Shown piece after piece: positions 12,320 through 25,730 of a DNA stretch of 64,000 nucleotides. The position numbers and the translations under genes are program-made. The stretch is from Tyto alba. Lineage: Eukaryota; Chordata; Aves; Strigiformes; Tytonidae. Each line of letters begins with the position of its first letter. Position 1 is the stretch's first letter. A model generated the notes under the pieces. The model was not told the DNA's origin. It was given only the letters and a program-made list of their open reading frames with translations, and made no database searches. The stretch is from the NCBI RefSeq assembly GCF_018691265.1, contig NW_024881322.1, positions 11,149,989-11,213,988 on the forward strand, written 5' to 3'.

Positions 12320-12475
12320 ACTATGAGTCAGGAACCTGGATTCTGTCAGTTATCTGTGATTTTGGACAAGCCATTTCTCTAATTTGCTTCCCCACCCACC
12401 TTCTTGACAGTGTATCTTATAAGTTCTTCAGAACCAGGGACATCTCTAACTACCTCTCCTATTAGACAGAGCCTT
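12320..12475 (+). mobile_element. MIR-like SINE fragment
   Basis: Reads in the forward MIR sense: CTATGAGTCAGGAACCTGGA, then TTCTGTCAGTTATCTGTGAT, then TTGGACAAGCCATTTCTCT, matching the 'gacctgggttctgtc...ctgtgtgaccttgggcaagtcac..tctct' order of MIR-type cores. It is followed by TCTTATAAGTTCTTCAGAACC and AGGGACATCTCTAAC, a 3' block ('gtaagctcttcggggcagggac') known from ancient amniote repeats. It is strongly diverged. The family assignment is from memory of consensus sequences. Confidence 0.6.
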
Positions 12476-12479
12476 GAGT

Positions 12480-15400
12480 TACCTTGGTAATTACATTACT
12501 AAAAATAATGAATACAATTTATTAAAACACAAGAATTGCGAGAAGGTGATTCCTTGTGCACCGTGCAAGTGAAATAGAAGATAATTTCTGATGTCTATCT
12601 CAGCACTCTGAATCAATACCAAAGCCACATACATCATCCCTGACAATGCATCCTTCATCTAAATTCTTTTATTGTAAAAACAAATATTTGAAGAATTAGG
12701 CCAGTGACTGAGAGACAGAGAACACCACTGATGAAATTATTAGTGGACTGGCTCAATGAGACATTTGGAAAAAATAATAAAATGAACAGAGTAATTGGTA
12801 CAGTAAATTACCTCTGTATTTCAACATCCATTAATCTAAACCTTGTGGTACTGGAATGAAACTGAAAAGTATTGGTGTGCTTCTCCTCAGGGATTTTTTC
12901 CATATGTGAACAACATTGTCACAAAGTTTTGTCTGTTTTCCTTCATTCCCAAGCAGCCTAAATAAAACAGTAATGGAGAATCCTTGAGAAGACGATTAAA
13001 AGTGGTATTTTAAAAATTGCCTTGGGATGGGATTTTGTTGATCTTGGGTCTTAGAGGAAGATTTGCTCCAATGGTAGGAAATATATAATGGTTTCACAGC
13101 TTAGCCACACTAACAACAAAGTATATCAAATGTTTTCTTCATAGCATAATTAAGAAAATACTTCCTAACATTGCTGAAGATTTGAATTTGAATATTATGT
13201 GGGAAACAGAAGGCTAACAATGATTATTTGCATAATAGCAACCCAAGTATTTTCAACTGTTTCAATTAACTTCAAATTTAAGCATGAAAAAAGCCAGTGA
13301 ACTATTATTCAATTAAGATATAAAATGATTGACTCTGGGGAAAAAAAAAAAAAAAAAAAGAGGTAATAAAGATGAAACAGAGGTATATAAGTTTTTGCAA
13401 AGACTTAATCTTGTCTTGCTTTCACAGGTAGCCCTCCTATTAACTTTGGTAGTGATGTATCACTATTGCATGTTTTTCTCTGGTCAGAGCTAGTCTGCAG
13501 CTTCTGGCCAAAGAAGACACCCCATTTCTGTTGTAAGCATAAATACCAAGGGCCTGAAGTATACATACTAGAATATAGATCTAAATTTCGCTTTAAACAC
13601 AGATCTACATTGGGGAACCTTTAATTCCACAGAGAGCTTGTAACAGGTTTCAGTGTACCTTTTCGAAGTCTAGCCTGGGTAAAGGAAAACCCTCCCTAAA
13701 TTCCAGTCATCCCTTTCTGCGGTGTACACAGTTGCACGAAACACTCAGGTCAGGTTTTTCAATATCCATCAGTTTCTAAAAAATAAAATGTCTGGATTAT
13801 GACAACAGATCCTTACAACCATCGTATCTGAGTTCAGCAATTCATGTATACCTTGATGCAAAAGATCTTTCATCCAAAGAACAGAATTACAAAGGACCGA
13901 TATCTGTTGTTCTGCATTGTTAAGGAGATGCTGCAGAGAAATTTGTATTTAGTGACACTCTCACAGCTACTACTCAGCTGTGCTTATCTGCAGCACAACA
14001 AATCCATCAAGACTTGCTCAGAGGGGAAAGTTGACAAGAAATGGAAAGGTACATCAAAACATGAATGACAATCCTGTTGACTTAGCCTCTATCACTCTTA
14101 ACATACTGTACTATAGATACACATATGTAATAGCATTCATACTTCGACACAATAAGAAAACCATGCAGAACAGATAAATTTTCAGTTTAGACACAGAACA
14201 AATGAAATTGTGAAAGTTTGTATTGTATAAAAGCACAGTGCTTCATAACTAGTATTCAGCATACATGGGAATCAATACTGTAGACCCCAGATTATAACTC
14301 ATGTTTTACAAGGTTTCTTCTGGCTTTCCATATTCATCTCTATATATGTGGTGTAGTCCATACTCAGCATTATTTTAACAGCTTGGATGACATAACTGTG
14401 CTGTCTCACATGAATGTCACAACCACATGACTTGAACCTCAAATACCTGCACAACATTTTTAATAAAATACACTCCCTGCTTGAGGCAACACTCCGCAGT
14501 GCCTCTCACACCTGTCTCTGCCAAGTCAAAGTAGGAAAGACTAAGAAGTAAGGGTTCAGATGCATTGGGGTAGGACTGAAGCACTGTTTCACATTTACCT
14601 GACAAGAAGCCAAGGAGCTGGACTGTTGAATGCCAAAGCTTGCAGAGATATTAATGAAAATAATGTGGATTTAACACATAAATTCACATAGTGGAAAGAC
14701 TTACTTGCTAGATCCCCAATATGAATAAATGCCAGAGAAGAAGTAATCTAAATGGTTATTAGCATAATTTGAGTGCTGAGTTCTGTTCTGCTCCAGCTAC
14801 AAATGTGATTGAGACATATGCTTGCTCTGATGGAGGAAATTAGCAGAGGATTACCTCTTTCCCTAAGAAGATTAAACTAAAAAGAAAAAATAATTTGCTT
14901 TCCATTGCACTGCTACACTATCTACCATTAAAAGAAAACAGACTACATTAAAAAGGACCATCAGTTTAATGGAAAGATTATTCTGACAGTTACCAGCTTT
15001 ACAGCCTGTTTAGTCACATAAGTCAAGCCCCACATAAGAAGCAACAGCAGAAGCTGTTGCCTTAACCCAGACAGCAGAAGCATAAAGAATTTATAATAAA
15101 ATCATGAAAAGAAATCAGGAAATTGGGAGCTTGTTCTAGATTCCTGCCTTGCCAGCATTGTAGCACTATCCCATCATCCCATCCTATTCCATTCCAGCAG
15201 AGGAGCCTATGCAAAACTGCTGGGTATGGGAACTGAGGACACAAACAAGAATGACCACATTTCTCTTCACCTCAACTCTGTCCAAGCCTTCAAGATATGT
15301 TATAGGGTTCAATATCTATGTATCGTGATTGAAAGATGAAGTATGGAGGAATAGGGATTATAACACAGCCACTCCTGGTATCCTCAAATCCATATTTCAT

Positions 15401-16355
15401 GTACCACTCATGGGAAAGTGTACAGGTTGCATTGTCCAAGTACAATGCTAACGATGCTGGAGGGGGTTGTATATGTAAAAGGTTGAAGAACATGCGAGCA
15501 TTAACACAAATGGGCCATAACACTTTTCCTCGTTACCTGACAGAAGGCATGCTATCCACCCACACGATTGTGCAGTATCCTGTTACCAGTGTAGACAGAG
15601 AAAATGTAAGAATTTTGAAGGTATTTTAACTGTGTCTCTAGCAGCATCTATAGTTTTCCCCTTTTCTGCAATAGCCGCAGCTGAATACAGATAGGCAGGA
15701 GCCTTCTTGTTTCCAGACGTCTTTTATAACACCACCTAAGTATTTCCTGGAATAAAAGGGGTGGTACTAGAAATACAACAAGAAAAAAAGAAAAGCCAGA
15801 ACCATGGTCAAGCTCTGATGGACCTACATCCTACTCATACCCTGTGCACAGTGTTTCCCACTGTCTCATTCAATCTCTTCAAGCCACAGAAAATAAACAC
15901 TTGGCACAGAAGCATACCTGGAATTTTGGTCAGGTGAATCTGAGCCAATTTCCCAGCTCTCTAAGGACCACAGTTTAGAGGCTATTGTAGCAGAGAAAAG
16001 GTCTCATATGTACTATCTCCTTAAAGATGAGAGATTAGGATATGTCCAATTTATGATGCCCATTTATACTAATTCCTGCATTTCTGTGTGATGGAACCAG
16101 TCAACTGCACTTAACCTCAGTCTACAATATAAAGCAGTCATACCTAAATCAGTTGTATTACTACTGCCATGCTAAGGAAAAAACTCTTCACTTCTACACA
16201 GCTCACTCATTTGTAAAGCAGATAAAAGAAAGGATTAGGAGGCAACTTGCACTAGAGCTAGCATCTGATTCTAGGCATATATGTGAAAAAGTGCTAGAAA
16301 AATCCCACCCTAAAACCCCACTAAAACAACGTTGGCAGTGCAGACCCAGGAGGCG
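12480..16355. other. AT-rich noncoding sequence
   Basis: Contains an A19 tract at 13341-13359 and otherwise unremarkable AT-rich DNA. Open frames such as 13844-14068, 14417-14605 (minus) and 15290-15629 (both strands) have no domain and mirror each other across strands, so they are treated as chance. Confidence 0.5.
13341..13359. repeat. poly-A tract, A19
   Basis: An uninterrupted run of 19 A following CTCTGGGG. No LINE/SINE body was recognised upstream. Confidence 0.95.
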
Positions 16356-16358
16356 TTG

Positions 16359-16384
16359 TGACTCATACACACATGGCTGAGTCA
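16359..16384. promoter_or_regulatory. two AP-1 (TRE) sites in inverted arrangement
   Basis: TGACTCA at 16359-16365 and TGAGTCA at 16378-16384 are both exact matches to the Fos/Jun TRE consensus TGA(G/C)TCA, separated by 12 bases. An E-box-free CACACATGGC spacer part lies between them. Motif presence alone does not show function, but two exact 7-mers this close are uncommon by chance. No gene start was recognised nearby. Confidence 0.35.
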
Positions 16385-16389
16385 CCATT

Positions 16390-19235
16390 CCCCTGTGCTT
16401 CCTCATTGCTCTTGTCTGACAGTAATTTACTGAAGGTAAAGGCTAGCCAGCAATTATTAGCCAACTCCCCTTGCCTACCCGGTACCAGATTAGCTGTGCT
16501 TCCAGCTGAGAGCAGAGGGAACAATCTGAGCAGGTTGAACATCTCACTTCAGTATTTCTGGATTATGCACAGGGAATTTTCCTTCCTTCTCAGCCTGTTT
16601 TTTTTGATATGCAACTCAAGATTTAACATAGCCAGTTGTCACTTAATAGGTTCAGTGCAGAATCACAAAAAGCAAATGAAAGGAAAGTCTTATCCCAGCT
16701 TCAGTAACATAGAGATCTGGTCTTATTAGGCAGGTGTAGACAAATGCTTGTTTTTAATTAATAAAATTTATCAAGCAAATAGATGCTTTTAAGGAGAGAT
16801 GGGGGAAATACCTTTTGCAGTAGGAAAATGTCCTTTTCTAAAGGATGAGAAGAGCTACCTACATTACATCCTCAGCAGCAAGGCCTTGTTTACCTATTAA
16901 ATACTTTGTCTTGTTCCAGTTTCAGCCTTTGTACAATGAGTGTTCAGAACCTGTCTTACTGGTTATCTATGTTTTCTCTTAAATGTACCATTTTTTATCT
17001 GTCAGTGTGCTGTCCACTGAATGCTGGCTGGTTCCAGGGGCAATGCCAGAGAGCACAGGGCAGGGCCTGGGGACAGGCCAACGGGGATTGCCCTCCTGCC
17101 ACGGAAGGATTCATCATCTAAAGACATAGCATAAGTAAAAAGACTCCTGAGAAAAGCAAACCATTTGCTAAAGTTGATGTTTAGCAGCTAGCTCAGCCCC
17201 TCATTTTTGATTTTAACAGCCAGCTCATCCAAACACAACCAATCTGTCCCTAGCAAAATCCCCATTATATTGCTAAAATGAAGTCTCCTCCCCCAGATTG
17301 AAGGTTTGGGCTCTGCAGGTATGCAAGACACTGGCACATTGAAGGGAGTGCAAGTGCTCAGGGCTGCCTGTTTGAATCCAGGAAAGGAACTGCCGATATA
17401 AATATATTAAATAGGAGTATGGATCATCCCAGTTCAAAGTCCTGTCAAAGAAGGGGAGAACTGCAAGGGCACAAAACTCTCTTGCATAGGTGGCCCTTCT
17501 GGACATAGCACAACGTCCATTAGGACAAGACCACATCAGGGAGTTGCCAGTGATTTTCCAAGGAAATTTTAATCTCTGTGGCTACTAATCTGAAATCTTT
17601 CAGGAACATAGAAAAAAAAAATCTTTTAAAAATTGAAGCTAAGCTAACTGGAATAGTTTCGTAATTTTACACATTAAAAATAAATAATATGTAGTTAGTA
17701 ATCTCGTTGTCCAGATTCTTCCTGCCTTGAGTTTAAGCTGACCACATTTATTTGCTTCCTGATAACATCTCCTCAGAATTGCATGGTACCAACTTTTCCA
17801 GTGTTCCAGTGTGAAAACAGACTCCGACATAAACAAATTTGTTTCTGCTTTCAGAAGGGAATATTGTTAGATTTACACTACTTAACAGAGCACAAGTTAA
17901 CCTTTGTTGTCATCTTTACCCAAAACAGAGTTCAGAACAGGTAGCAGCTCTTTACTTTTCTGATCTGATAAAATGAAACAAAAGTAATTAAGGACTCATT
18001 TTTCACAACATGGCAAGCAGATTTTACACTGCTTTCAGTCCTGCCAACAAGGATGACATCCTGATCCCATGGTGATTTTATTCCTGATCTATCTGTTTTC
18101 TTCCTGATAATCCTTCTCACTCTTCCTCAAAACAGTTCCATGATGAGAAGATACAGATGTCTCAGTCCACTCAGCTTGCTACGGTAAGTGCTGAAGCACT
18201 CCCTTCAGGCTATCTGGCCACTCTGACTGAAAATACTAGAGGATTTCAAGTGTAATAGTATATGCCATCTCCTCTAGCAGGTGAAAAAAGCCACTCATTA
18301 CTGATCTCAGACTCCACAGCTCACAACCTATGAACCAACTGATATTCTGAGTTCTCAACTCTGAGTAAAGACTACAGGGCAGAGGAACGTTCAGCTTCTC
18401 TTTGCATCTCTAGCGACCCAAATATCTGAAGCAAGAGTAATTAAGAGAAAGAACAGTCATCCACTATATCAGCCTCATGCAGGACAGAACATCGTTCCAT
18501 CATGCCCCGACAGCATCTTATATGAGATACAGGAAGCTATCGTGCTGGATCTCAGCCAGGAGTGCAACTCCCTCTCCTCTTTAAGTCAATAGGAATCTGA
18601 CCATTGGCTGCAGTGGGAACAAGAATAAACCCTTGCTGTTGCTGTGCTCGCAGTAGTGCTCTCCATGCCACCCGCTCCCTCTTTGCTTCCTCATTAACAT
18701 CCTATAATTGCAATGGCTGTTTCAGGCTGGTCTACACTGCCCAAGGCAAATCAGAAAAAGCCCACCTTTCCACCAGAGGGTCATCTGAATAAACAATTAA
18801 TGAAGAGTTGCTGCCCTCAGCTAATCTCCTGTCTGTCAGGTTGATACAACCTAGGGCTAGTTTAGATCTTCTGAACAATGATCAGCTGCTGCTAATGCTC
18901 CAGTAGACTATTAAACTCCTGTTGGCAGGCTAAAACATCAGACAAACATAGTGGGCTTCTTGATTAAAATATTGAAAAGACTGCATCCTGCTGTCAATAA
19001 TGGTTTTGATCTCCTAAAAGAAGAAAAATACCTTGTGGCAGAAATGTAATTACAAGAGAACCACTGTACTTCCCTGGTTTAGAGCAGATGGAGAAAAGGT
19101 CAGCTATCAATTAAGCTGTAGGATAAAATATTCTCATATAAAGATAAAAGAATCAATGAAAATAAACTCCTTTGTATGAAAATAGATGTTTTCTGTTTCA
19201 CTTATACTGCAAGGAGACGAGCAAGCAAAATTAGA
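16390..19235. other. noncoding sequence before the CR1 copy
   Basis: No gene was recognised. Open frames at 16358-16729, 16906-17121 and 17273-17536 (minus) lack domains. A copy of the palindromic ancient repeat lies at 18576-18625. The segment 18780-18970, with AACAATTAATGAAGAG and ACAATGATCAGCTGCTGCT blocks, has the complex, repeat-free look of conserved noncoding DNA. That is only an impression. Confidence 0.45.
18576..18625. repeat. ancient palindromic interspersed repeat, copy 2
   Basis: Reads TTTAAGTCAATAGGAATCTG then CCATTGGCTGCAGTGGGAAC. The two halves resemble GAAGTCAATGGGAAT and CCATTGACTTCAGTGGGAAC, the inverted pair seen at 8319-8387. It is diverged, and only the central portion of the element is present. 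Confidence 0.5.
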
Positions 19236-19239
19236 AGAA

Positions 19240-20692
19240 AAGCAGAAGTGGCTGAGACACCATCCATCATATTTGAGAAGTTATGGTGGTCCAGTGAAGT
19301 TTCTGCTGACTGGAAAAGGGGAATCATAACCCCCATTTTTAAAAAGGGAAAAAAGGAAGACCTGGGGAACTATAAGTCAGTCAAGTCTTACCTCTGTGCC
19401 CACCAAGGTCATGGAGTGGATCCTCCTGGAAACTATGCTAAGGCACATGGAAAATAAGGAGGTGACTGATGACAGCCAACATGGCTTCACTAAAGGCAAA
19501 GTGTGCCTGACAAATTTGTTGGCCTTCTGCAATGGGATTACAGCTTTGATGCATAAGGGAGGAACAACTGATGTCATCTACCTGGACTTATGTAAAGCTT
19601 TTGACACTGTCCCACACAACATCCTTGTCTCTAAATTGGAGAGACATGGATTTGATGGGTGGAGCACTCAGTGGATAGGGATTTGGCTGGATGGTTGCAC
19701 TCAAAGAGTTGTGGTCAACAACTCGATGTCCAAGTGGAGAGCAGTGACGAGCAGTGTTCCTCAGGGGTCAGTGTTGGGCCTGGCGCTGTTTAACATCGTT
19801 GTTGGTGACATGGACAGTGGGATCGATGCACCCTCAGCAAGTTCACTGACAACACTGAGCTGTGTGGTGTGGTGACACGCTGGAGGGAAGGGATGCCATC
19901 CAGAGGGACCTGGGCAGGCTGGAGAGGGGGGCCCGTGTGAACGCCATGAATTTCAAGAAGGACAAGTGCAAGGTCCTGCCCATGGGCTGGGGCAATCCCA
20001 TGCACAAATCCAGGCTGGACGAGGAGTAGATTGAGAGCAGCCCTGTGGAGAAGGACTTGGGGAGTAGTAGTGGATGGAAAACCAACTATGAGCCAGCAAT
20101 GTGCACTTACACTCAGTCAGCTGTGTCCTGAGTTGCATCAAGAGAAGTGTAACCAGCAGGTCGAGGGAGGCAATTCTCCCCTTCTGCTCCACTCTCATGA
20201 GACCCCCACTGTAGTGCTGGGTCCAACTCTGGGGTCCCCAACATAAGAAGGACACGGACCTGCTCAAGCAGGGCCAAGAAAGATCATGAAGATGATCTGG
20301 GGGCTGGAGCAGCTCCCCTGTGATGCCAGGCTGAGAGAGTTGGGGGGGTTCAGCCTGGAGAAGAGAAGCTATGGGGACACCTTACAGCAGCCTTCCAGAA
20401 CTTAAAGGGGCTACACGAAAGATGGGGAGGGACTCTTTATCAGGGAGTGTAGTGGTAGGATAAGGGGGTAACAGTTTTAAGATGAAAGAGGGTAGATTTA
20501 GATTAGATGAGGAAGAAATTCTTTCCTGTGATGGTGTTGAGGCCCTGGTACAGGGTTCCCAGAGAAGCTGTGGGTGCCCCCTCCCTGGAAGGGTTCAAGG
20601 CCAGGTTGGACGGGGCTGGGAGCAACCTGGTCTAGTGGAAGGTGTCCTTGCCTTTAAGGTCTCTTCCAACCCAAATGATTCTATGATTCTGT
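19240..20692 (+). mobile_element. CR1 LINE, 5'-truncated, about 1.45 kb
   Basis: Begins within the reverse transcriptase region (CCATCCATCATATTTGAGAAG at about 19260) and continues through the ORF2 end and 3' UTR to the tail CCAAATGATTCTATGATTCTG, the CR1 8-bp repeat ATTCTATG, near 20692. Diagnostic 3' blocks include GAAGAAATTCTTTCCTGTG, CCCTCCCTGGAAGGGTTCAA and GGTCTCTTCCAACCC. A stretch normally lying between 'gtgtcc.tgcc' and 'tttaaggtc' (near 20655) seems to be deleted. CR1 elements encode an endonuclease/RT and insert by target-primed reverse transcription. This copy is 5'-truncated and dead. Confidence 0.96.
19250..20640 (+). pseudogene. CR1 ORF2 reverse transcriptase remnant
   Basis: The longest surviving frame, about 19396-19875, shows the RT finger/palm blocks of CR1-type LINEs: [18 protein letters not shown], then [19 protein letters not shown] with its LDLCKAFD motif, then [17 protein letters not shown] one-base loss near 19822-19827 shifts the frame just before the catalytic block. 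The shifted frame then reads [10 protein letters not shown] at 19839-19868, so the catalytic FADD motif is FTDN here and lacks the second Asp. Further stops and indels follow (for example a TAG at 20027). Upstream, frame 19176-19457 carries EDLGNYK from the preceding RT block. The endonuclease domain is missing because of 5' truncation. The protein cannot be active. Confidence 0.9.
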
Positions 20693-23600
20693 ATTTTAAT
20701 AAAATTGCATTCAAATAAACAGTAGTTAGTTTAGTTATGCTCTCATCTAAACAGCCTTTAAAACTAATTTTGCTTGAACTAATTTTTTGAAAGATCATAT
20801 TACAGAAGAGAAGTATCTATTTTTACTTTCTTTATCTTTTCTGTGTACGTGGAGAGGTCCTGTCCTGAAGTTTTCATGTGTAAATCTTGACCTCTGCCTT
20901 AGGCATATCCAAATCTATTTAATAAACAACTAGAAATTACCATGGTAAAAGTATCCTTAATCTTTATTCATTAATGAACTCTTCAAAGAAAAATAATTTT
21001 TATGTACTTCAGAAATACCCCTAAGAATACAAGTTACATTTCCAAGTATTTTTAACAGATGTGCTTGACATCTTCTACATTATAAACATGTATGTACAGC
21101 ATGAGTCATGCAGAAGTAATAAATAATAAATAATCTCCAGTGTTTACCAGCTTCTTTTTGTTGTTCACAGGAATTTATGCTTTTGAGGTTATTAAAAAAA
21201 ATTACATTAAAAGTAATCACAAGTAATCTTGTTTAAATTTTAAGGAATGAATTATTTTATTATTGATGAATGACAGTTTAACCTAAAAAATTAACATCGT
21301 ATATTTACTTGAAGTGCCTATGGACTTGTCTCCAACTTCTATCAAATTTATTTCCTTCACTTCTCTCCCAATCTATCTCTCTGATGTATCCAAATAATGG
21401 CTAAGACTCAGAAATACACCAGTGCCAAGCACAAATGACTAGTCTGCACAGACAGGGGCAAACTCCTTTGTGTCATATAAGCTACAATATCGCCAAGAGC
21501 AAAGGTTAAATATAGGTATTTCTTGAGGGGAAAAAAAATGATAAAAATGTGTCTACCTTTTGAGGGCATTCATTTTTTTCCTATTTATGATTGCTCTGTG
21601 AAGTAGATCTAATTCAAACCTTAATGTATAGCTTGGCTCTATTTGGTTAGAAATCAAGTCTCTTTTCCCTGGTTTCAGTAGAATATGAGTAGATATTAAT
21701 TGTTGTCAAAATATCAGACTTGCAGAAGATCATTTTGCTGTTGCTTGTGCTGTGATTCAATAAGCTCGTAAGCTTCTGCTGATTTAATTTCACACATGCC
21801 AATCACTTTCAAAATTTTGACTCAAGCACTTAAAAACCATGGTCCATCAATGCCTGCAAGCTGCTGAGGAGTCACCCTGCAGCTCCAACATGGTACATTC
21901 AACACACAGCAGACTTCTGATTACTCTAAATAAGCATTAATGGCCACATGAAGTGTACGTCCCTGAAAAGGATCTGAAGAAATTACATATATGAAAAGGT
22001 AAAAAAATGCTATTTCCATTTCCAGTAATACTTCTAGTGTAAATAAGAGAATGTAATTTCTTTTCTATAGTGCTATAAACCAGAAGTTTAGTTTTGGGCT
22101 CCTTCCTCCCAAACGTACCCCCCTCTATACTGTATAAAGGGCATCCAGCTTTAAAAATGTTGCTAAATACTGTAAGCGTTGACCTACTCTGCATTTCACT
22201 CCATCCTCTCCAACCACTGCTCAGTTCCTTCACAAAATAATAGTGAATTAGATCCAATACTTTCTTTCATGTTTCCTACTAAACTTTTTAAAAATGTTCA
22301 CTGCTAAATCTATCAGTAAATCCACTTTCAAAGCTATCTCCTAGCTTCCATAAATTGAAGTTTAACACTTTGAGGCAAATCTACACATAGAAAATAGCAA
22401 AAGCTATTTTATTCTCTTCTAAATTTACACATAGAAGATTGAGCGTATACTACCTCATGGGTGACATTTATATTTATACTGCACACGTGAATAATAGGTT
22501 GACTTACTCCATACACTATATTTATACCAAACATTTTAAAACTGTCATCTCAATTGCCCAGATACCAGATCTCTAAATTCCAGTCTCATCAATGGAATCC
22601 TGAAAATACAGGACTCAGATAGCTTCAATTTTTAAATTACAGAACCAGCATAACATAAAATGTAAATCAATTGTATCAGCGATGAAAAAGATGCTTACAA
22701 TGAGAAGAACAATTTCTGAAACATTTTGTGTATCAGTTTTTCCTGGCACAAATTAACAACGTTTATTTGATATGATTCTACTACTCGTGATAAACGAGCA
22801 CAGTTTACAAAGCTGCATCTATCATTATTGTTTGGATCAGTTACTCTTTGATGACTTAAGTGCCTTACTTTGTGTATGTTTCTGAGCAGATGGAGGGTGA
22901 ATTCTGATTTTGGTAATTAGCAGATGGGTCATTGAACATAATTTTTAGTTAGGTAATATACTAGTTTTGGTAAAATAGAGGCTTAATGAACTATTTTACA
23001 TATAATTATTAATAATGGTAACTGTATTATTCCAAGTAGGCAAATTACATAACTCTTATGTACTCAGTAATGGGGTAAACTGAGCTCTGACCATGCAAAG
23101 CTCTTGCTTTATTCAGAAGAAAAAGAATTACCTAATTGTGGCAAAAGCTAGCTCGTCCCTTCTACAACAGCTTTGTATTTGAAGATATAAAAATATTTAA
23201 AATAGGGCCTTCTTTCCATCACTCTCAGATCAGAAAGTCTCACTTCAAATGGAACAGAAGTTTCCAAACTGACAGCAAAGGTCAGACTGGGAACCGTCAG
23301 CAGAGCTAAGAACAGTCCCTGTATTCCTGAGCTCAGCCGGCATCCGTGCCCAGAAGCACAGGTCTCTCAAGCAAAGCAACACGGGATCGAGACATACCAA
23401 GAGACCTCCAGGGTCACAGGCCATCAGCTCTGGCTTGCAAAAATGACAGCTCGGCCATGATAAGGGAGGAGGATACATCTTGCCACTTATCCATTTTTAT
23501 TTTTTTCCTCTACCTTTCCCCTCCTGCAACTCTACTTTGTCTAAGATAGACTGCTGCTTGTTTTCCCCCCCTGCACTACACTCATCTCCAGGGGTGGGGG

Positions 23601-25020
23601 GAAAAAAAAACAACAAAGTGAAAATCTACAAATAATCCATAGTTTACCAAAGCAGCATTCCACTTTCCAGAGCTGGGAACTATACAGAAAATGAGAAAGA
23701 ATCAGCTGTTCCCAAGTAACTATGTCATCATTTATTGTTGCATCCACTCCTCAAAGGTTAATGCAGGTCAGGGTAATTTAGACACCTTGAAGCTGCTCTA
23801 AATTATTCTTTGGACCTGGATCATTCTTTATAGCACTCAGGACTATAGCACAAGGTCACATTTTTCCTCACTTCCTTAGGTGTACTATGGATCTAACACA
23901 GCCGAGCATCTTGAAGCAAATCTCTAGGAAGGGTCAGGGAACTCTCAGCATCACAGAGGAAAAGCAATTCTGAGGTGATCAGAGAGCAGGGGAGTCTCTG
24001 ATTCAGGGTGGTGGTTTCGCCTGTTATAAAGAAGAATTTAGTCCCTGACAACCAGAAAATGTCCTTCAGTTTGGGTTATTTCTTGGGGTCTAATTAAATT
24101 ATCCTGGGTGTCTTTCTCTCCGCAGTGCTCATCAGGAGACTGACAGATTCGGTTCCTGCATCTCAGGAAAAATTGCATGCATATGTCAGTGAAAAAATCA
24201 CAGTCTTCAGTCATGGTTTCAAGAAGTATCATATAAATAAATAAAATCACAGAACTGTTTCCTGTGAGATCTCTCTTTTATTTCTCCCTCTCACGCATAC
24301 AGTCTCCTTGTTGGGCACGAGGCCTATGCAAATATGTAAAGTGACTTTAGGGATACAAAGTGCATCCTGCTTGCGCTGAGGTTTTCAGACTGTCTTGAAC
24401 AGATTATTCATGATGCACGAAAGCCAAGAGAACAATATGGAAAGCAGATTGGCTACGCACCTACAGCCTGATGCCAATTTGGCTCTCTGTTTAGAGGCTG
24501 ACATCATCTCTTGAAAGAGCTGGAGCTACAAATCCTTTTAGCCTGAAAGGAGGACAGTCCACACAGCTACGGGCAGGTCAGATGGCAGCATGCTCAGGCT
24601 TCATGACACAGCGAGTTATTAAATACCTAGGATTTGGAGGTGGGGGGGAGTTTGCCTTCGAACTGTTGATATTAGTTTGGCATCAAGTGTATGCTGCACT
24701 AGACAGTTGGTACTAACTCAAAGTCTATAGTACTCAGAAGATGGACAGGACATGGCAGACATACAAAAAGACACAGAAGAGTTTCAACATGGAAAATGCC
24801 TTATAAAATAAAAAAAATATAGAGATTTGGGGTCTCCATATTTTCACAGTATTTCCAAAGATTTGTTTTTCCAATGAGACAAAAGTGAAGTTAAAAACCT
24901 GGAGACTAATAGGAAGTATCCTTACAGTGGAAACAGCTGACAACTGCTGAGCTGTATTTTAAGAAATGTTCACATGCCATTCAGAGACTACACAAGATTA
25001 TCCCATTTGGTTGCCTCTTT
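20693..25020. other. AT-rich noncoding sequence
   Basis: About 4.3 kb with no recognisable gene or clear transposon. Small repeats include AATAAATAATAAATAA near 21119 and two near-copies of ACACATAGAA around 22385 and 22428. Open frames at 21937-22257 (minus), 23245-23478 (minus), 23346-23549, 24038-24250 (minus) and 24734-24943 (minus) have no domains. Confidence 0.5.
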
Positions 25021-25022
25021 AG

Positions 25023-25050
25023 AAAAAAAAAAAAAAAAAGAGAGAGAGAG
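25023..25050. repeat. A17 run joined to (AG)n
   Basis: A17 at 25023-25039 is followed directly by GAGAGAGAGAG to 25050. This is a compound simple repeat. No retroposon body was recognised upstream. Confidence 0.9.
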
Positions 25051-25730
25051 AAAGGGCGACTGAGTGAAGAAGCAAGCTGTGCGAGTGAGCACCCTGAAGC
25101 AGTTGAGGATACAGTTACTGAGTATTAGGGGATCAGCCTGATGAAAGTCTGTTCATTATGGGATCCCAGGACTTCGGGAGAACAGAGGAACCTTGGGGAC
25201 ATTTTTAGATCCTGGATTCCAATATGCCATTCCTACTGAAACCTGAGAATGACCTTGAATAGATAGACCAAGGAATAAGGTTGTTACATAGCCTGTCTGC
25301 AGTGATTTGTTAGTCAGAACCCATTAACGAGCAAGTAGTTCACTTAACCAAAGAATAACAACTTATACTTAGTAATAGCATGACTAAGACATTGGCCTAC
25401 TTGAGCAGGCAACTCGATGAGAAGCCAAAGAATCTTAGGCTCTTGGAATTCTCTTCTCACCCTGTTTCATTCACCTGGCACGTGTAAGATGACTGGGCGA
25501 GCGCTGGTCTGCCGCATGCTGAAGTCCTGATCACACCAAAGTCTACGACAAAACTCCTCTTGAATCAGAGGATCATGCCTTCACCATCAAAAGTAAATCA
25601 AAATGTGACAGTTAAGAACCCACTTATTGCACTTCCTTATTGCATAAGGAAGGAAGATGTCTTAGAAAATGTCTCTTCTGCTGAAGCACAGCATCTGTAC
25701 TGCAAGAAATCTGAAGTTAATGTTATTCTA

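Noticed and set aside
19790..20267. Minus-strand open frames across the plus-strand CR1
   Set aside because: Antisense shadows of the CR1 ORF2 remnant.
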